A program made the position numbers and the translations under genes. DNA of 64,000 nucleotides from positions 186,001-250,000 of the forward strand of contig NZ_FPAY01000006.1 of NCBI RefSeq assembly GCF_900116495.1, read 5' to 3'. The stretch comes from Arthrobacter sp. ov118. GTDB taxonomy: Bacteria > Actinomycetota > Actinomycetes > Actinomycetales > Micrococcaceae. The notes beneath the pieces are model-generated. The model made no database searches. It was not told the origin of the DNA and saw only the letters and a list, made by a program, of their open reading frames with translations. Positions 43,676 to 52,367 of the stretch are shown here, one piece after another. The first letter of the stretch is position 1. The number at the start of each line of letters is the position of its first letter.

Positions 43676-45406
43676 CTACTCCTCTCCATCCTCCCGTTGG
43701 AACGCCCTAACGGCTTCGCTCACTGTCGGGTAGAAATGATCGGGAGAGAAGCGGGCGCCCATGCCGTACTGCAGCAATCTGTCTTTGACCGGACCTTTGA
43801 GCTCGGCGAACACCAGGTCCACGCCGTGCCGGTCCAGCCATTCGTCAAGCTGCACCAACTCGTCCAGTGCGGTCGTGTCGATTCCCGTGACTGGTTCTGC
43901 CGCCAGCACCACGCGTTCTGTGCCGTCCGCCGCCTGATCCAGTTCGCTGCGAACGAAGGACCCCAGCAAGGCTCCGTTGCCGAAGAACAGCGGTGCGTCG
44001 AAGCGCAGGATCAACAGGCCGGGAATGCGTTCCCCTTCCGGATGACGGCTCACGTCGTGGAACCCCGGTACCCCGGGCACGTCCACCAGTTCAGCACGGT
44101 ATGGGTCCCAGGCCCGCCGTAAGAAGTCCAGAATTGCCAAGCCGATGGCAACGGCGATGCCCGGGAGGACGCCCAATATGGCAACCCCCAGGAATGCCGC
44201 TAGCATCACCAACGATTCACTCCGGCTCATGCCGATGAGCCGTCGCACGCCGGCCGGGTCGGCTATGGCTGCGGCTGCGGCGATGACAATGGCGGCAAGG
44301 GTTGTGGCCGGAAGGAACTCGGTGACGCCGGGCGCCACGACCATGAAGCCGAGCACCAATACTGCGCCTACGGCCCCCGTGAGCTGGGATTTCGCCCCGG
44401 ACTCGACTGCCACCGGGGTGCGGGACGTGCTGGCCGACACCGGGAAGCCACCCAATAGCCCGGTAGCAGCGTTCGCCGCACCCAAGGCTGCCATTTCATG
44501 GTTGCCGGACACCCTGCCGTCCTCTGCGGCCGCCAAGGATTGGGACAGGGTTCCGGTATCAACGAAGACGATGAGGGCGATCCCGGCGGCGGCGGGCAAC
44601 AGTGTCATGACGTCGGCCCAGGAAATTCCGCCCAGAGCCGGTGCAGGGAGCCCCTGAGGGAGGGCACCTGTGACCTTCAAACGGTCCTGGAGTCCCAGCA
44701 TGGCCACGGCGATGCAGGACACAACTACCGCGATGAGCACGCCCGGAACCTTCCATTTCAGCCGGCGGGGAACCCAGATGAGCGCCAGCGAGACCAAGCC
44801 GAGCAATAGTGCCGTCATATTGGTCTCGCCGGCAAGCACCTTCGGCACGGCGGCGATGAGTTTTTCCCAGGGTGTGCTGCCTTCCACGGAGATCCCCAGG
44901 AGAGTGGGAAGCTGGGACACAGCCACCAGCAAGGCGATGCCGTTGAGATAGCCGAGCCGGATGGGCTTGGACAACAGTCCAGTGACGATTCCCAACCTCA
45001 GCACTGAACCGAACAGCAAGATGCCGCCAATCAGTATGGCCAAGAGACCTGCCAGGGCCACGGATCTCTGCTCGTTATCCGCGGCCAAGGGAACCAAGGC
45101 TGCTACGATCATCGGCGCGAGCGCGGAATCCGGGCCTAGCACCAGCACACGCGATGGCCCGACTGCTGCGTAGACAAGCAGGGGCACTATCGTCGCGTAC
45201 AGGCCGGTCACCGGTGGAAGGCCGGCGGCCTGGGCGTACGCCATGCCGGCGGGGACCAAGATCGCGAAGAGGGCGGTGCCGGCCACCAGGTCGTGGCGCA
45301 ACCACTCAATTCTGTAGCCACGCAGGGCTGGGGGGACCGCCCAGAATGGGATCTTTCCGGATCGGCGCATCTTCCGATCATGTCCCATCATGGCCCTGCT
45401 CGCCAT
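43676..45406 (-). CDS. SulP-family anion transporter with STAS domain
   Basis: A 576-residue SLC26/SulP transporter. The membrane domain (~30-430) includes the family signature region DLVAGTALFAILVPAGMAYA and the Ala/Gly-rich helix 3 and 10 segments (LGAANAATGLLGGFPVSAST). A cytoplasmic STAS domain occupies ~455-560 (GLLILRFDAPLFFGNGALLG; VLAAEPVTGIDTTALDELVQ). Substrates of bacterial members are sulfate, bicarbonate or dicarboxylates; the sequence does not decide. The longest start is ATG 45406; ATG 45391 is a good alternative. No neighbouring sulfur or carbonic-anhydrase gene gives a clue. Confidence 0.85.
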   Translation of the reverse strand: MASRAMMGHDRKMRRSGKIPFWAVPPALRGYRIEWLRHDLVAGTALFAILVPAGMAYAQAAGLPPVTGLYATIVPLLVYAAVGPSRVLVLGPDSALAPMIVAALVPLAADNEQRSVALAGLLAILIGGILLFGSVLRLGIVTGLLSKPIRLGYLNGIALLVAVSQLPTLLGISVEGSTPWEKLIAAVPKVLAGETNMTALLLGLVSLALIWVPRRLKWKVPGVLIAVVVSCIAVAMLGLQDRLKVTGALPQGLPAPALGGISWADVMTLLPAAAGIALIVFVDTGTLSQSLAAAEDGRVSGNHEMAALGAANAATGLLGGFPVSASTSRTPVAVESGAKSQLTGAVGAVLVLGFMVVAPGVTEFLPATTLAAIVIAAAAAIADPAGVRRLIGMSRSESLVMLAAFLGVAILGVLPGIAVAIGLAILDFLRRAWDPYRAELVDVPGVPGFHDVSRHPEGERIPGLLILRFDAPLFFGNGALLGSFVRSELDQAADGTERVVLAAEPVTGIDTTALDELVQLDEWLDRHGVDLVFAELKGPVKDRLLQYGMGARFSPDHFYPTVSEAVRAFQREDGEE

Positions 45407-45420
45407 CCATATTCATGAGC

Positions 45421-45450
45421 AACGACGGCGGAATCCCGCCTCCATCTCGC
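45421..45450 (-). repeat. HNH-gene middle fragment, related to 51414-51444
   Basis: Thirty bases identical or nearly so to 51414-51444; on the minus strand both encode CEMEAGFRRRC, the cysteine-bearing stretch before the HNH motif. The piece fills the gap between the SulP and DUF998 genes and is followed by a stop after RRRCS. Confidence 0.6.
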
Positions 45451-45479
45451 ACTGGCCGCCGGCAGGGCTGGCCCTGGGA

Positions 45480-46241
45480 TTACCGCTCCGCTGGTGGCGT
45501 GTTTTCCCCGCTATCCCGGTATTGGTGGCGCAGGCGGGAGGCGACGGTGAAGATCCAAGCCATGAACGTCACCAGGAGGATCCGCTGCACCAAGCCTTTC
45601 CATTCAAACAGTCCGCTATCGGGCTGCTGGCTCGTCTTGAGCAGGACGACCCCGAGAATGAGAACAACACCTGCGGCCAACGTCCACCCAGCCATGGGGT
45701 GCCAGACCGCATCCCTGCGGAAGCGCCGGTAGAAGACGAAGCAGATGAGGGGCGCGCACGTGAAGACGAGGGCACCGAAGACGCCGTGCACGATGCCGCT
45801 AATGCTGGCTTGCTCGAACATCGCCGACCGGTCGGTGGTAAATGGTCCGGACACAATCAGGCTGGCTCCGAGGATCTGCACAAGGACCGGTCCGGCCCGG
45901 GAAGCCGCGCCGGTGCTGAAATGAGCCGCGAGGCCGCGGCCGAACGCCAGCACCAAGGTGCCGGTTAGCACGAAGTTTAGGATCTGGACCCAGCCGAAGG
46001 GGCCAAGCGACAACTCGCTGACGAACATGCTGGCTGACGAGTAGCCGGGCTGCAGCCATCCGAGAACAGTAAAGACAGACACGAAAAGGACCGCACCGGT
46101 CATCCCCGCCACCGCGGCCAGCTCGACGCGCCGACGCCCGGCTGCTGTCTGGGGAACAACGCGTGACACCACATGGTGAAGTCTACGGTTCGACGCAGAC
46201 GCCGTAAGGCGTGCCTCCGGCATGGTCACGAGTTGCTGCAC
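45480..46241 (-). CDS. DUF998 integral membrane protein
   Basis: A 253-residue protein with six probable transmembrane helices and the DUF998 pattern: a periplasmic QPGYSSASMFVSELSLGPFG after helix 1, then a conserved acidic/polar loop (VSGPFTTDRSAMFEQASISG) and IVHGVFGALVF. The function of DUF998 is unknown; some relatives lie near lipid or sterol genes. The N-terminal ~40 residues are basic and cytoplasmic. The start is GTG at 46241 or ATG at 46223; neither has a strong ribosome-binding site. It is close to the APC transporter gene upstream (64 bases) and may share its transcript. Confidence 0.75.
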   Translation of the reverse strand: MQQLVTMPEARLTASASNRRLHHVVSRVVPQTAAGRRRVELAAVAGMTGAVLFVSVFTVLGWLQPGYSSASMFVSELSLGPFGWVQILNFVLTGTLVLAFGRGLAAHFSTGAASRAGPVLVQILGASLIVSGPFTTDRSAMFEQASISGIVHGVFGALVFTCAPLICFVFYRRFRRDAVWHPMAGWTLAAGVVLILGVVLLKTSQQPDSGLFEWKGLVQRILLVTFMAWIFTVASRLRHQYRDSGENTPPAER

Positions 46242-46305
46242 GGTTCAGAAACCCCAGGCACCAGCCGGAAGCTGTGCCCCGACGCCGATGTTCACCGGCG
46301 GCCCT

Positions 46306-48285
46306 TCACCCTACGTGGATGCGCGGACGACGCGCGGGGTCAGATTCGTGCTTCCGGAGGATTTCCCGCACAACCGGTGGCGTGTCGCCGCGGCCCAGGA
46401 GGAGATAGCGCATCAGGTGGGCCAAGGGGTTGCCTTCTGACCATTCGAAGTACGCGTGCGGGATGACGCCGGCGGTGTCCCTGAGGGCCAGGAGGACCGC
46501 GGCGATGGCGTTGGGGGCGGCCGGGCTCTCGACCCGGAGGATGCGGTGGCCGTCGACGTCGACACCGTGCACATCGAGGGTCCCGGCAAAGTTGGAGGGA
46601 TCGATGATATCGATCTCGAGGAAGATCACGTCAGCAGTCCCGGGTACGGCGTTCTGGCCCCGCTGCTCGTATTCCTTCGCGGTGTACTCCTGGCTGTCAC
46701 CCGCCTGGCGGCGGTTGGCGATCAGGTTTAGGGCGCCGTCGTAGTCCAGGGAGTCGGCGATGAAGCGCCGCGCGTTCTCATCGAACCTGATCAGATCCGC
46801 ACGAAGTTCCGTGGTCCGCGCCACCCGGGAAATCAGCGAAATCGCGATGATCCCGAGGATGAAGAAGGCAGAAATGGCTAGGCCATCAGGCTTCTCGATG
46901 ACATTCGCGGCCAGCGCGTAAAGCAGGATCAGTGTAAGCAGTGCGAAACCGGAGGCGGCCAGCCGCTGGCGTCGCCTGAGGGCCGAGATCGTGACGGCTA
47001 TGGAACCGGAGACCATCATGGCCAAAATGCCGGTGGCGTACGCGCCGGCCTGGGCGTTGACATCGGCATTGAAGCCGATGGTGATCAGGACGCTCACGGC
47101 CGTGTAAACAAGGACCACGGGGCGCACTGCCCGCCCCCATTCGGGGGCCATGCCATAGGCCGGCAGGTAGCGCGGGACGATGTTGATCAGCCCCGCCATG
47201 GCCGAGGCGCCGGCAAACCACAGAATCAGGATGCTGCTGATGTCATAGACCGTCCCGAAAGTGTTGCCCAGTTGCTCGTGCGCCAGGAAGGCCAGGGCCC
47301 GTCCGCTGGCCTCGCCGCCGGGTTCAAAGGCTTCCGCCGGGATCAGGACAGTGGTGACGAAGCTGCTGCCCAGGAGATAGACGCTCATGATGGCAGCGGC
47401 AGTCGTCAGCAGCTTGCGGGTGTTCCGCACCCTGGACGCGAGCCGCTCCTCGGGCGTCGTCCCCTTGGATGCCACCAGCGGCATCATGCTCACGCCGGTT
47501 TCGAATCCGGAGAGCCCCAGGACCAGCAGCGGAAAGGCAATCAAAGCCGGACCCACGATGTCCGCGAGACCGCCCCTTGAGCTCAGCAGCCCGGTCCAGG
47601 AGTCCAGCGCCGACGGATCGCTGATGATCTGGGCGACGCCGGCGCTGATGACCACGGCGTTCAGGAGCAGGAACACCGCCACCAGGGGAATCGCCACCAC
47701 CACGGCTTCACTGAATCCGAGGAGGAACACCCCGCCCAGTATCAGCAGCAGCACCACGGTGATAAGGACCGCTTTGCCTTCAAGGGCATCGTGAAGGAAA
47801 GGGTTCTCCAGCATGTGCACGGTGGCATCGGCCGACGACAGCGTGATCGTGATGATCCAGGACGTCGCCACAAAGCCCAACAGGATCAGGACAAACAGCT
47901 TCCCCCGCCAGAACGGCAGGAGGTTTTCCAGCATCGCCACCGAACCTTGTCCGTGCGGGCTTTCCTGCGCGACCCGCCGGTACATGGGCAGCATTCCCAG
48001 GAGGGTGAGAGCCACAATCAGCAAAGTGGCGAGCGGGGCCACGGCGCCGGCGGCGAGGGCAGCGATGGCCGGCAGGTAGGACAGCGTGGAGAAGTAATCG
48101 ACGCCGGTCAGGCACATGACTTTCCACCACGCCTGCGGCGGGGTGTGGTCTTCGGGGCTCTCCGGCCCTATTACCGGCTGGACCCGGTGTTTGAGCAGCC
48201 ACCGTACCAGGCTGTTTGCGCTGTCGGCCTGCGGAACCGGCCGTCTGACTTCTGCCGGAATGCTCACTCGGCCTGTGTCGCTCAT
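46306..48285 (-). CDS. APC-superfamily permease with cytoplasmic C-terminal domain
   Basis: A 659-residue transporter. About 12 helices occupy residues ~55-480, beginning with the APC core (VMCLTGVDYFSTLSYLPAIA) and including LLVLGLSGFETGVSMMPLVA (the broken helix 6). Residues ~490-659 are soluble and contain a basic/acidic alpha-beta region (TADVIFLEIDIIDPSNFAGT) followed by ASPDARRPRIHVG-like ending RRPRIHVG. The size and soluble tail resemble KimA/YdaO-type potassium importers and related amino-acid permeases; I cannot choose between them. ATG at 48285 is preceded by GAGGAG; the open frame further upstream includes an HNH fragment and is not coding. Confidence 0.8.
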   Translation of the reverse strand: MSDTGRVSIPAEVRRPVPQADSANSLVRWLLKHRVQPVIGPESPEDHTPPQAWWKVMCLTGVDYFSTLSYLPAIAALAAGAVAPLATLLIVALTLLGMLPMYRRVAQESPHGQGSVAMLENLLPFWRGKLFVLILLGFVATSWIITITLSSADATVHMLENPFLHDALEGKAVLITVVLLLILGGVFLLGFSEAVVVAIPLVAVFLLLNAVVISAGVAQIISDPSALDSWTGLLSSRGGLADIVGPALIAFPLLVLGLSGFETGVSMMPLVASKGTTPEERLASRVRNTRKLLTTAAAIMSVYLLGSSFVTTVLIPAEAFEPGGEASGRALAFLAHEQLGNTFGTVYDISSILILWFAGASAMAGLINIVPRYLPAYGMAPEWGRAVRPVVLVYTAVSVLITIGFNADVNAQAGAYATGILAMMVSGSIAVTISALRRRQRLAASGFALLTLILLYALAANVIEKPDGLAISAFFILGIIAISLISRVARTTELRADLIRFDENARRFIADSLDYDGALNLIANRRQAGDSQEYTAKEYEQRGQNAVPGTADVIFLEIDIIDPSNFAGTLDVHGVDVDGHRILRVESPAAPNAIAAVLLALRDTAGVIPHAYFEWSEGNPLAHLMRYLLLGRGDTPPVVREILRKHESDPARRPRIHVG

Positions 48286-48520
48286 TTGCGTCTCCTCATA
48301 TTGCGCGGGGGCGCAGCTCATCCAAAATGTCCGATACCTCGGCAATTCACCGTAGATTCCCGGGCCGTCGACGCCGGGCGTTCCGGCAGTTTCTTGACGG
48401 TTTCTTAACGCTTTCTTAACGCCCGCGCCGGGCTGTCGCGCCCTCTTGGCGCTGCGAGGTTTAGGGCAGCTCTCGGCGTGCACCGACAAGCACGTCCGCC
48501 CCGGACGGGACGTAAGCGAG

Positions 48521-48560
48521 CCGCCGTCGTTCCAGTTTTTCCTGCTGTGGAGGCGAGGGC
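48521..48560 (-). repeat. HNH-nuclease 3'-end fragment, copy B
   Basis: Forty bases almost identical to 25357-25396 and 51256-51295, encoding PSPPQQEKLERRR on the minus strand. It lies in the promoter region between the APC permease and the gene at 48581. Confidence 0.7.
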
Positions 48561-48580
48561 CCGCGTGCGAAAATGCTGGC

Positions 48581-49138
48581 ATGCCGTCCCCGCAGTCACT
48601 GAGCGAAGCTGATCGCCGCCTCGTCGCAACGTGGGCGGCGGACTGTGCTGAGCGGGTCCTGGTCCTGTTCGAGACGGAGGCTCCGACAGACGGTCGACCA
48701 CGTGATGCCATCGCTCGTGCCCGGGCGTTTGCTCAGGGTGAACTTGATGCCGCCGGTGAAATTCGCCGGCGCTTCGTTGCTGGTCGTGCCGCGCACGCAG
48801 TGAGCTCCCCTGCGGCTGTGGCGGCCGCCCGGGCTGCTGGACAAGCTGCCGGGGTCGCTCACATGGGCGCGCACGCTCTCGGCGCAGCCGCCTACGCCGC
48901 GAAAGCGGCCGGGCTGGCCGCTCCGGATCAGCCCACGGCCACCTCCGACGAGATCTCCTGGCAACTCGAGCACATGAACGCCCAAGTGAGGGCGGCGCTT
49001 CAGCAGTTGCCACCAGTTGGTGAAGACTCCGCGGGCCCGCTCGGTTCCGGACTTCTCGCGTCGGGCCTTCTCGGGTCAATCATTCGGAAGATTCAGGCCG
49101 CAATGGACAGTATCCCGCCACAGGAGGGCGCTAGGTAG
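48581..49138 (+). CDS. Putative immunity-like protein, Ala-rich
   Basis: A 185-residue, alanine-rich, helical protein. The pattern LSEADRRLVATWAADCAERV followed by AIARARAFAQGELDAAGEIR and ARAAGQAAGVAHMGAHALGA matches the actinobacterial 'putative immunity protein' family (Imm-like, related to Imm5) that appears near polymorphic toxins and also alone. It has no signal peptide. No toxin gene is adjacent, so its function here is open. The start is ATG at 48581; the longer open frame begins at 48446 inside the HNH-fragment region. It ends 32 bases before a convergent small gene. Confidence 0.55.
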   Translation: MPSPQSLSEADRRLVATWAADCAERVLVLFETEAPTDGRPRDAIARARAFAQGELDAAGEIRRRFVAGRAAHAVSSPAAVAAARAAGQAAGVAHMGAHALGAAAYAAKAAGLAAPDQPTATSDEISWQLEHMNAQVRAALQQLPPVGEDSAGPLGSGLLASGLLGSIIRKIQAAMDSIPPQEGAR

Positions 49139-49169
49139 GCGAACGCTCAGCGGGACGCGGCGGAAGATA

Positions 49170-49403
49170 TCAGCCGGCTGTCGGCTCCTCATCGTTGGCG
49201 ACAGCCTCGATCCAATCCACAGCCTCGTCGGAAAGCTGGGGACCGTCTGCTGATTCGCCAGCCCACCACCCAGAATCGGTGGCGCCGCCCGTAACCGCCA
49301 TGATGTCGGCGATGACATGCGGCGGCAGCGGCTCGCCGTTGTGCGCAATGAGCCAGCCGCGTATTTCCGCATCGACCAGAGGCCACCACTCGAAGATGTT
49401 CAT
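49170..49403 (-). CDS. Small acidic Trp-rich hypothetical protein
   Basis: A 77-residue acidic protein beginning MNIFEWWPLVDAEIRGWLIA and ending AVANDEEPTAG. The regular pattern of conserved-looking Trp, Pro and acidic residues (EPLPPHVIADIMAVTGG; SDEAVDWIEAV) suggests a genuine folded domain, but I do not recognise it. ATG at 49403 is chosen because the open frame before it is arginine-rich shadow. It is convergent with the gene at 48581. Confidence 0.55.
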   Translation of the reverse strand: MNIFEWWPLVDAEIRGWLIAHNGEPLPPHVIADIMAVTGGATDSGWWAGESADGPQLSDEAVDWIEAVANDEEPTAG

Positions 49404-49614
49404 CGACGCAGTGTTGCACCGACGAAGTCGTGTGTACAGATTCCGCCGGGCGGCGAGCTCCGGCAAAGGCGCCGGTTTACGAGCACGGCTTCCACGTCGG
49501 CGACGCCCCAGAGGTGTCCCGCAAGCGGATCCTTTACGGGGCGCCGCACCGTTGCGTCCAGCGGGCGTTATGGCTAGGCTTCCGGGACGCGTTGAAGCCG
49601 ATAGAGTGCGCTTC

Positions 49615-50314
49615 ATGACATTGGGGGATGCCACACCTAACCTTGCTCGCCGGCGGTGGGCGTTCCCTGCGGTGTGCGTGATGGTCGCGTCGCTGACGCT
49701 GCTGGTGTTCGGACTGTCCCAGGTGCCGGTGATCCAGCTGCTGCCTTGGTATGTGGCCGCTTATCTCCTGATTGAGGCGTGCATCTTCGTCCCGACCGGG
49801 AGGCTCCCGTCGCTGCGACAGGCCGCGGCGTTCCTGCTGCCCGGCGTCCTGCTCGTCGCCCTGGCGCTGATGAACCTGGGCTTCTGGGCAGGAGGCTGGC
49901 TGCTCGGGCTCCCGGTGGGGCCTGCTGCTGAGCCGCTGGACGGCGGAGAACCGACTTCCCGGTGTGCAGGTCCTGAAGTTCTTGGGCCTGCTGGTGTTAG
50001 GCCTGCTCATCTTCACGTTCAACGTGGTCTTCGTTGTCTTCAGTTCCGGACTATTCCTGCTGCCGATCATTCCCCTGGTCCGCCTGGCCTACCCCGAGTA
50101 CCGAGCCCGGACGTTGCAGGCAGTCGCGGAGGTTCTGCTGGGGGTCGCAGTGGTCGTGGTGGCCTTCGCGATTCCTTCCCTGGAAGGGTGGTGGTTTTCG
50201 CTCTGGATCTACGCTGGAGGGGCCGCGACTGCGGGACTCATGATCGCATTCTGGGCCCGTTGGCCCTCCCGCCGGTCCAGGCGCCTGCAGCTGAACGACG
50301 GCGCCATCGTCTAG
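49615..50314 (+). pseudogene. Polytopic membrane protein with one frameshift
   Basis: The first frame reads RRRWAFPAVCVMVASLTLLV and continues through several helices to NLGFWAGGWLLGLPVG. A one-base change around 49915-49921 (in a run of G) then moves to the frame reading LLLSRWTAENRLPGVQVLKF, which carries three more helices and ends RRLQLNDGAIV at 50314. Together this is a protein of ~230 residues with about seven membrane segments. The family is not recognised. Either the gene is inactive or one G has been miscounted. If the frameshift is real, the second half could only be made from an internal start at 49964. Confidence 0.55.
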
Positions 50315-50424
50315 CCCTGGCCGGGAGAGTACCCTCGGCGGTGCCCGGTGAAGGATCCTCCACCGGTCGCTGTTCTCGTCTACAGATATATGCTCCCGAT
50401 TACGTGCTGGTTCATAATCGGGGC

Positions 50425-51111
50425 ATGAGAGTGACGGGAATTCTCCCCGAAGACGCGCCCGACCCCCGTGTCGAGCAGGTAGAGCGCCTAAAACTCATGC
50501 CCATCCCGGTGATGGGACTGGTGTCCCAGCCCTCGCTGGAGGACACGGATACCGTCAGTCTGGGATACGGTCAGGACGCTCGTGGATACAGTGAAATGAC
50601 AGCGAGTGTCACCTATACACTCTGGCGAAACCCGACTGACCGCTCAGACCCAATAAACCTCGCCGACCTCAACCAGCAGGCTAGCAAGGCGATCGAGGAT
50701 GTTCCGCCATGGCCGCGACCCGCGTGGCTGGTCGAGCAGGTGAAGCGAATGCGATACCCGCAGCTGTGGGAGGCCGTGCGAACTACCTGGCACCGTGGCC
50801 CATCCCAGCGTACTTCGGTCCGCAGCGTGCTGGTCGACCACGTCAACTACATTCTCATGAACCAGTACCGGCAGGAGCTCGGACTAAGCGACAACCCGTG
50901 GGGCCGACCCGCACCCGCAGTGACGGACCGGATGGTCAACGGTCAGGTCAATGTCTTCGTCAATGGAGTCGAAGTACCCGGCGCTGAAGTCGATACGGAC
51001 CCATTTGTATACGGCATCGGCGCGGAACTAGCAGGCGGCGGCGTCGTAACCGCCGTGCTTCCACGCGCCGAGCTCAAGCGCATTCAGGTCCAGTTCACCA
51101 CTCGGGCGTAA
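50425..51111 (+). CDS. Hypothetical protein, unknown function
   Basis: A 228-residue soluble protein starting MRVTGILPEDAPDPRVEQVE. The N-terminal half has a beta-rich section with the repeated Ser/Thr/Tyr pattern (DTVSLGYGQDARGYSEMTAS, then VTYTLWRNPTDRS). The middle is helical with several Trp, and the end is beta-rich (GQVNVFVNGVEVPGAEVDTD). No family recognised and no membrane segment. ATG at 50425 is preferred because the longer upstream frame runs through the previous gene's out-of-frame region. Codon use supports coding. Confidence 0.55.
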   Translation: MRVTGILPEDAPDPRVEQVERLKLMPIPVMGLVSQPSLEDTDTVSLGYGQDARGYSEMTASVTYTLWRNPTDRSDPINLADLNQQASKAIEDVPPWPRPAWLVEQVKRMRYPQLWEAVRTTWHRGPSQRTSVRSVLVDHVNYILMNQYRQELGLSDNPWGRPAPAVTDRMVNGQVNVFVNGVEVPGAEVDTDPFVYGIGAELAGGGVVTAVLPRAELKRIQVQFTTRA

Positions 51112-51199
51112 CGACCCGCATTTCGTGCCCGTAAGCCGGTCCGTCCACCGGTCGACCCCAAGGCTATCTACGGGCCCTTCCAAGGCCGACGATCCCCGG

Positions 51200-51665
51200 T
51201 CTTACGGATCCCCGTAAGCACCGCCCACAAAACTGCCCGGTGAAGGTGCCCTAAACCGCCGTCGTTCCAGTCGTTCCTGCTGTGGAGGCGAGGGGATCCG
51301 AGCCCCTTTCGCCCGGTTGCACCTGCTGCACGCGGCGACGAAGTTCTGCGAGCGCAGGGAGCCGTCCTTGGACCAGGAGTCGAAATGGTCGCCATGCTCT
51401 GCAGGACGGGAACAACGACGGCGGAATCCCGCCTCCATCTCGCATGGCCGCCGACAAGCGGATCCCTCGAAGCGGGCCCTGGCCACTGCCCCGCAAACGG
51501 GTTGGCTTGCGGGCAGTAGTTTTCGCCTCGCCGGCTAGTCCAGTTGTGTCCGCAGCTGAACACAATGTGGCATGGCCGAGGCGCTTCATCGTTCGCAGGC
51601 TGTGCCGCAAATGCCCGATTGCTTCCCAGGGCTTGCTTGCCATCGTCCAGGCTCGACACTGGAGC
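51200..51665 (-). pseudogene. Degenerate HNH endonuclease gene
   Basis: The minus strand starts with SSLDDGKQALGSNRAFAAQP and a zinc-ribbon-like piece (FSCGHNWTSRRGENYCPQA). After a frame change near 51470 it continues CEMEAGFRRRCSRPAEHGDH, then FDSWSKDGSLRSQNFVAACS and RCNRAKGARIPSPPQQERLE. The second part is a recognisable HNH core (D-H, N-F, C-x2-C) of Arthrobacter-type nucleases, although the second catalytic His region is altered (DHFDSWSKDG). The frame change and short length mark it as inactive. It is the fullest copy of a sequence whose pieces occur at four other intergenic sites in this window. Confidence 0.6.
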
Positions 51666-51694
51666 TGATCGCTCCGCCTTGGTAGCTTCAACAC

Positions 51695-52132
51695 ATGGCC
51701 ATCAAACTTGAGAACGTCGGTATAGCTGTTCGCGATATCGAAGCAGCAATCGCCTTTTTCACCGACCTCGGTCTCACGGTCGTCGGCCGTGAGACGGTCA
51801 GCGGCGAGTGGACCGACACAGCCGTCGGACTGGATGGCAACCACGCCAAGATTGCGATGCTTCAAACCCCGGACGGTCATGGCCGACTCGAGCTCTTCGA
51901 ATACATCCATCCCCAAGCGATCGAGACGGACCCGACTCGTCCCAACGACATCGGCATGCACCGCGTGGCCTTCTCGGTCGACGACATCGACAAAGCCCTT
52001 GAGGTAGCTGCGAAGCACGGATGCCATCCGCTGCGCGGTGTGGCGACCTACCAGGACATCTATAAGCTCACGTATCTCCGTGGCCCCAGCGGAATCCTCG
52101 TGATGCTCGCCGAGGAACTGAAGAAAGATTGA
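51695..52132 (+). CDS. VOC-family (glyoxalase/dioxygenase-like) protein
   Basis: A 145-residue vicinal-oxygen-chelate protein with the paired beta-alpha-beta3 module. It starts KLENVGIAVRDIEAAIAFFT, has a metal-ligand region in GRLELFEYIHP, a second half HRVAFSVDDIDKALEVAAKH and the final RGPSGILVMLAEEL. One ligand position is His and two are Glu, as in lactoylglutathione lyase and related lyases. The substrate cannot be told. The start is ATG at 51695. It stands alone between an HNH remnant and a divergently oriented oxidoreductase. Confidence 0.8.
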   Translation: MAIKLENVGIAVRDIEAAIAFFTDLGLTVVGRETVSGEWTDTAVGLDGNHAKIAMLQTPDGHGRLELFEYIHPQAIETDPTRPNDIGMHRVAFSVDDIDKALEVAAKHGCHPLRGVATYQDIYKLTYLRGPSGILVMLAEELKKD

Positions 52133-52367
52133 CAGCACGACCGGCCGATTAGCCCGACGTTGCATTGCTTCAAGGCGACTGGGGACGAGTTGTCCGGTTT
52201 GGCCTCCACGGGTGGCGAGGAATGCTGCAACAGCCGCCTACGGCGCCGCACGGCCGCTGAAACGTGCATCACCAAACAGAGATGGTTAGGTCAAATTGGC
52301 CATGTGCACGTGCTTCTGGAGCGAGCCGTTCCGGAGCCGGCGTGGAAACGGCAGGTTGTACGAAGTC

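Noticed and set aside
49195..51111. Single 638-residue plus-strand frame
   Set aside because: It is a chance join of shadow sequence, the first part of the membrane protein at 49615, an out-of-frame stretch, and the separate gene at 50425.
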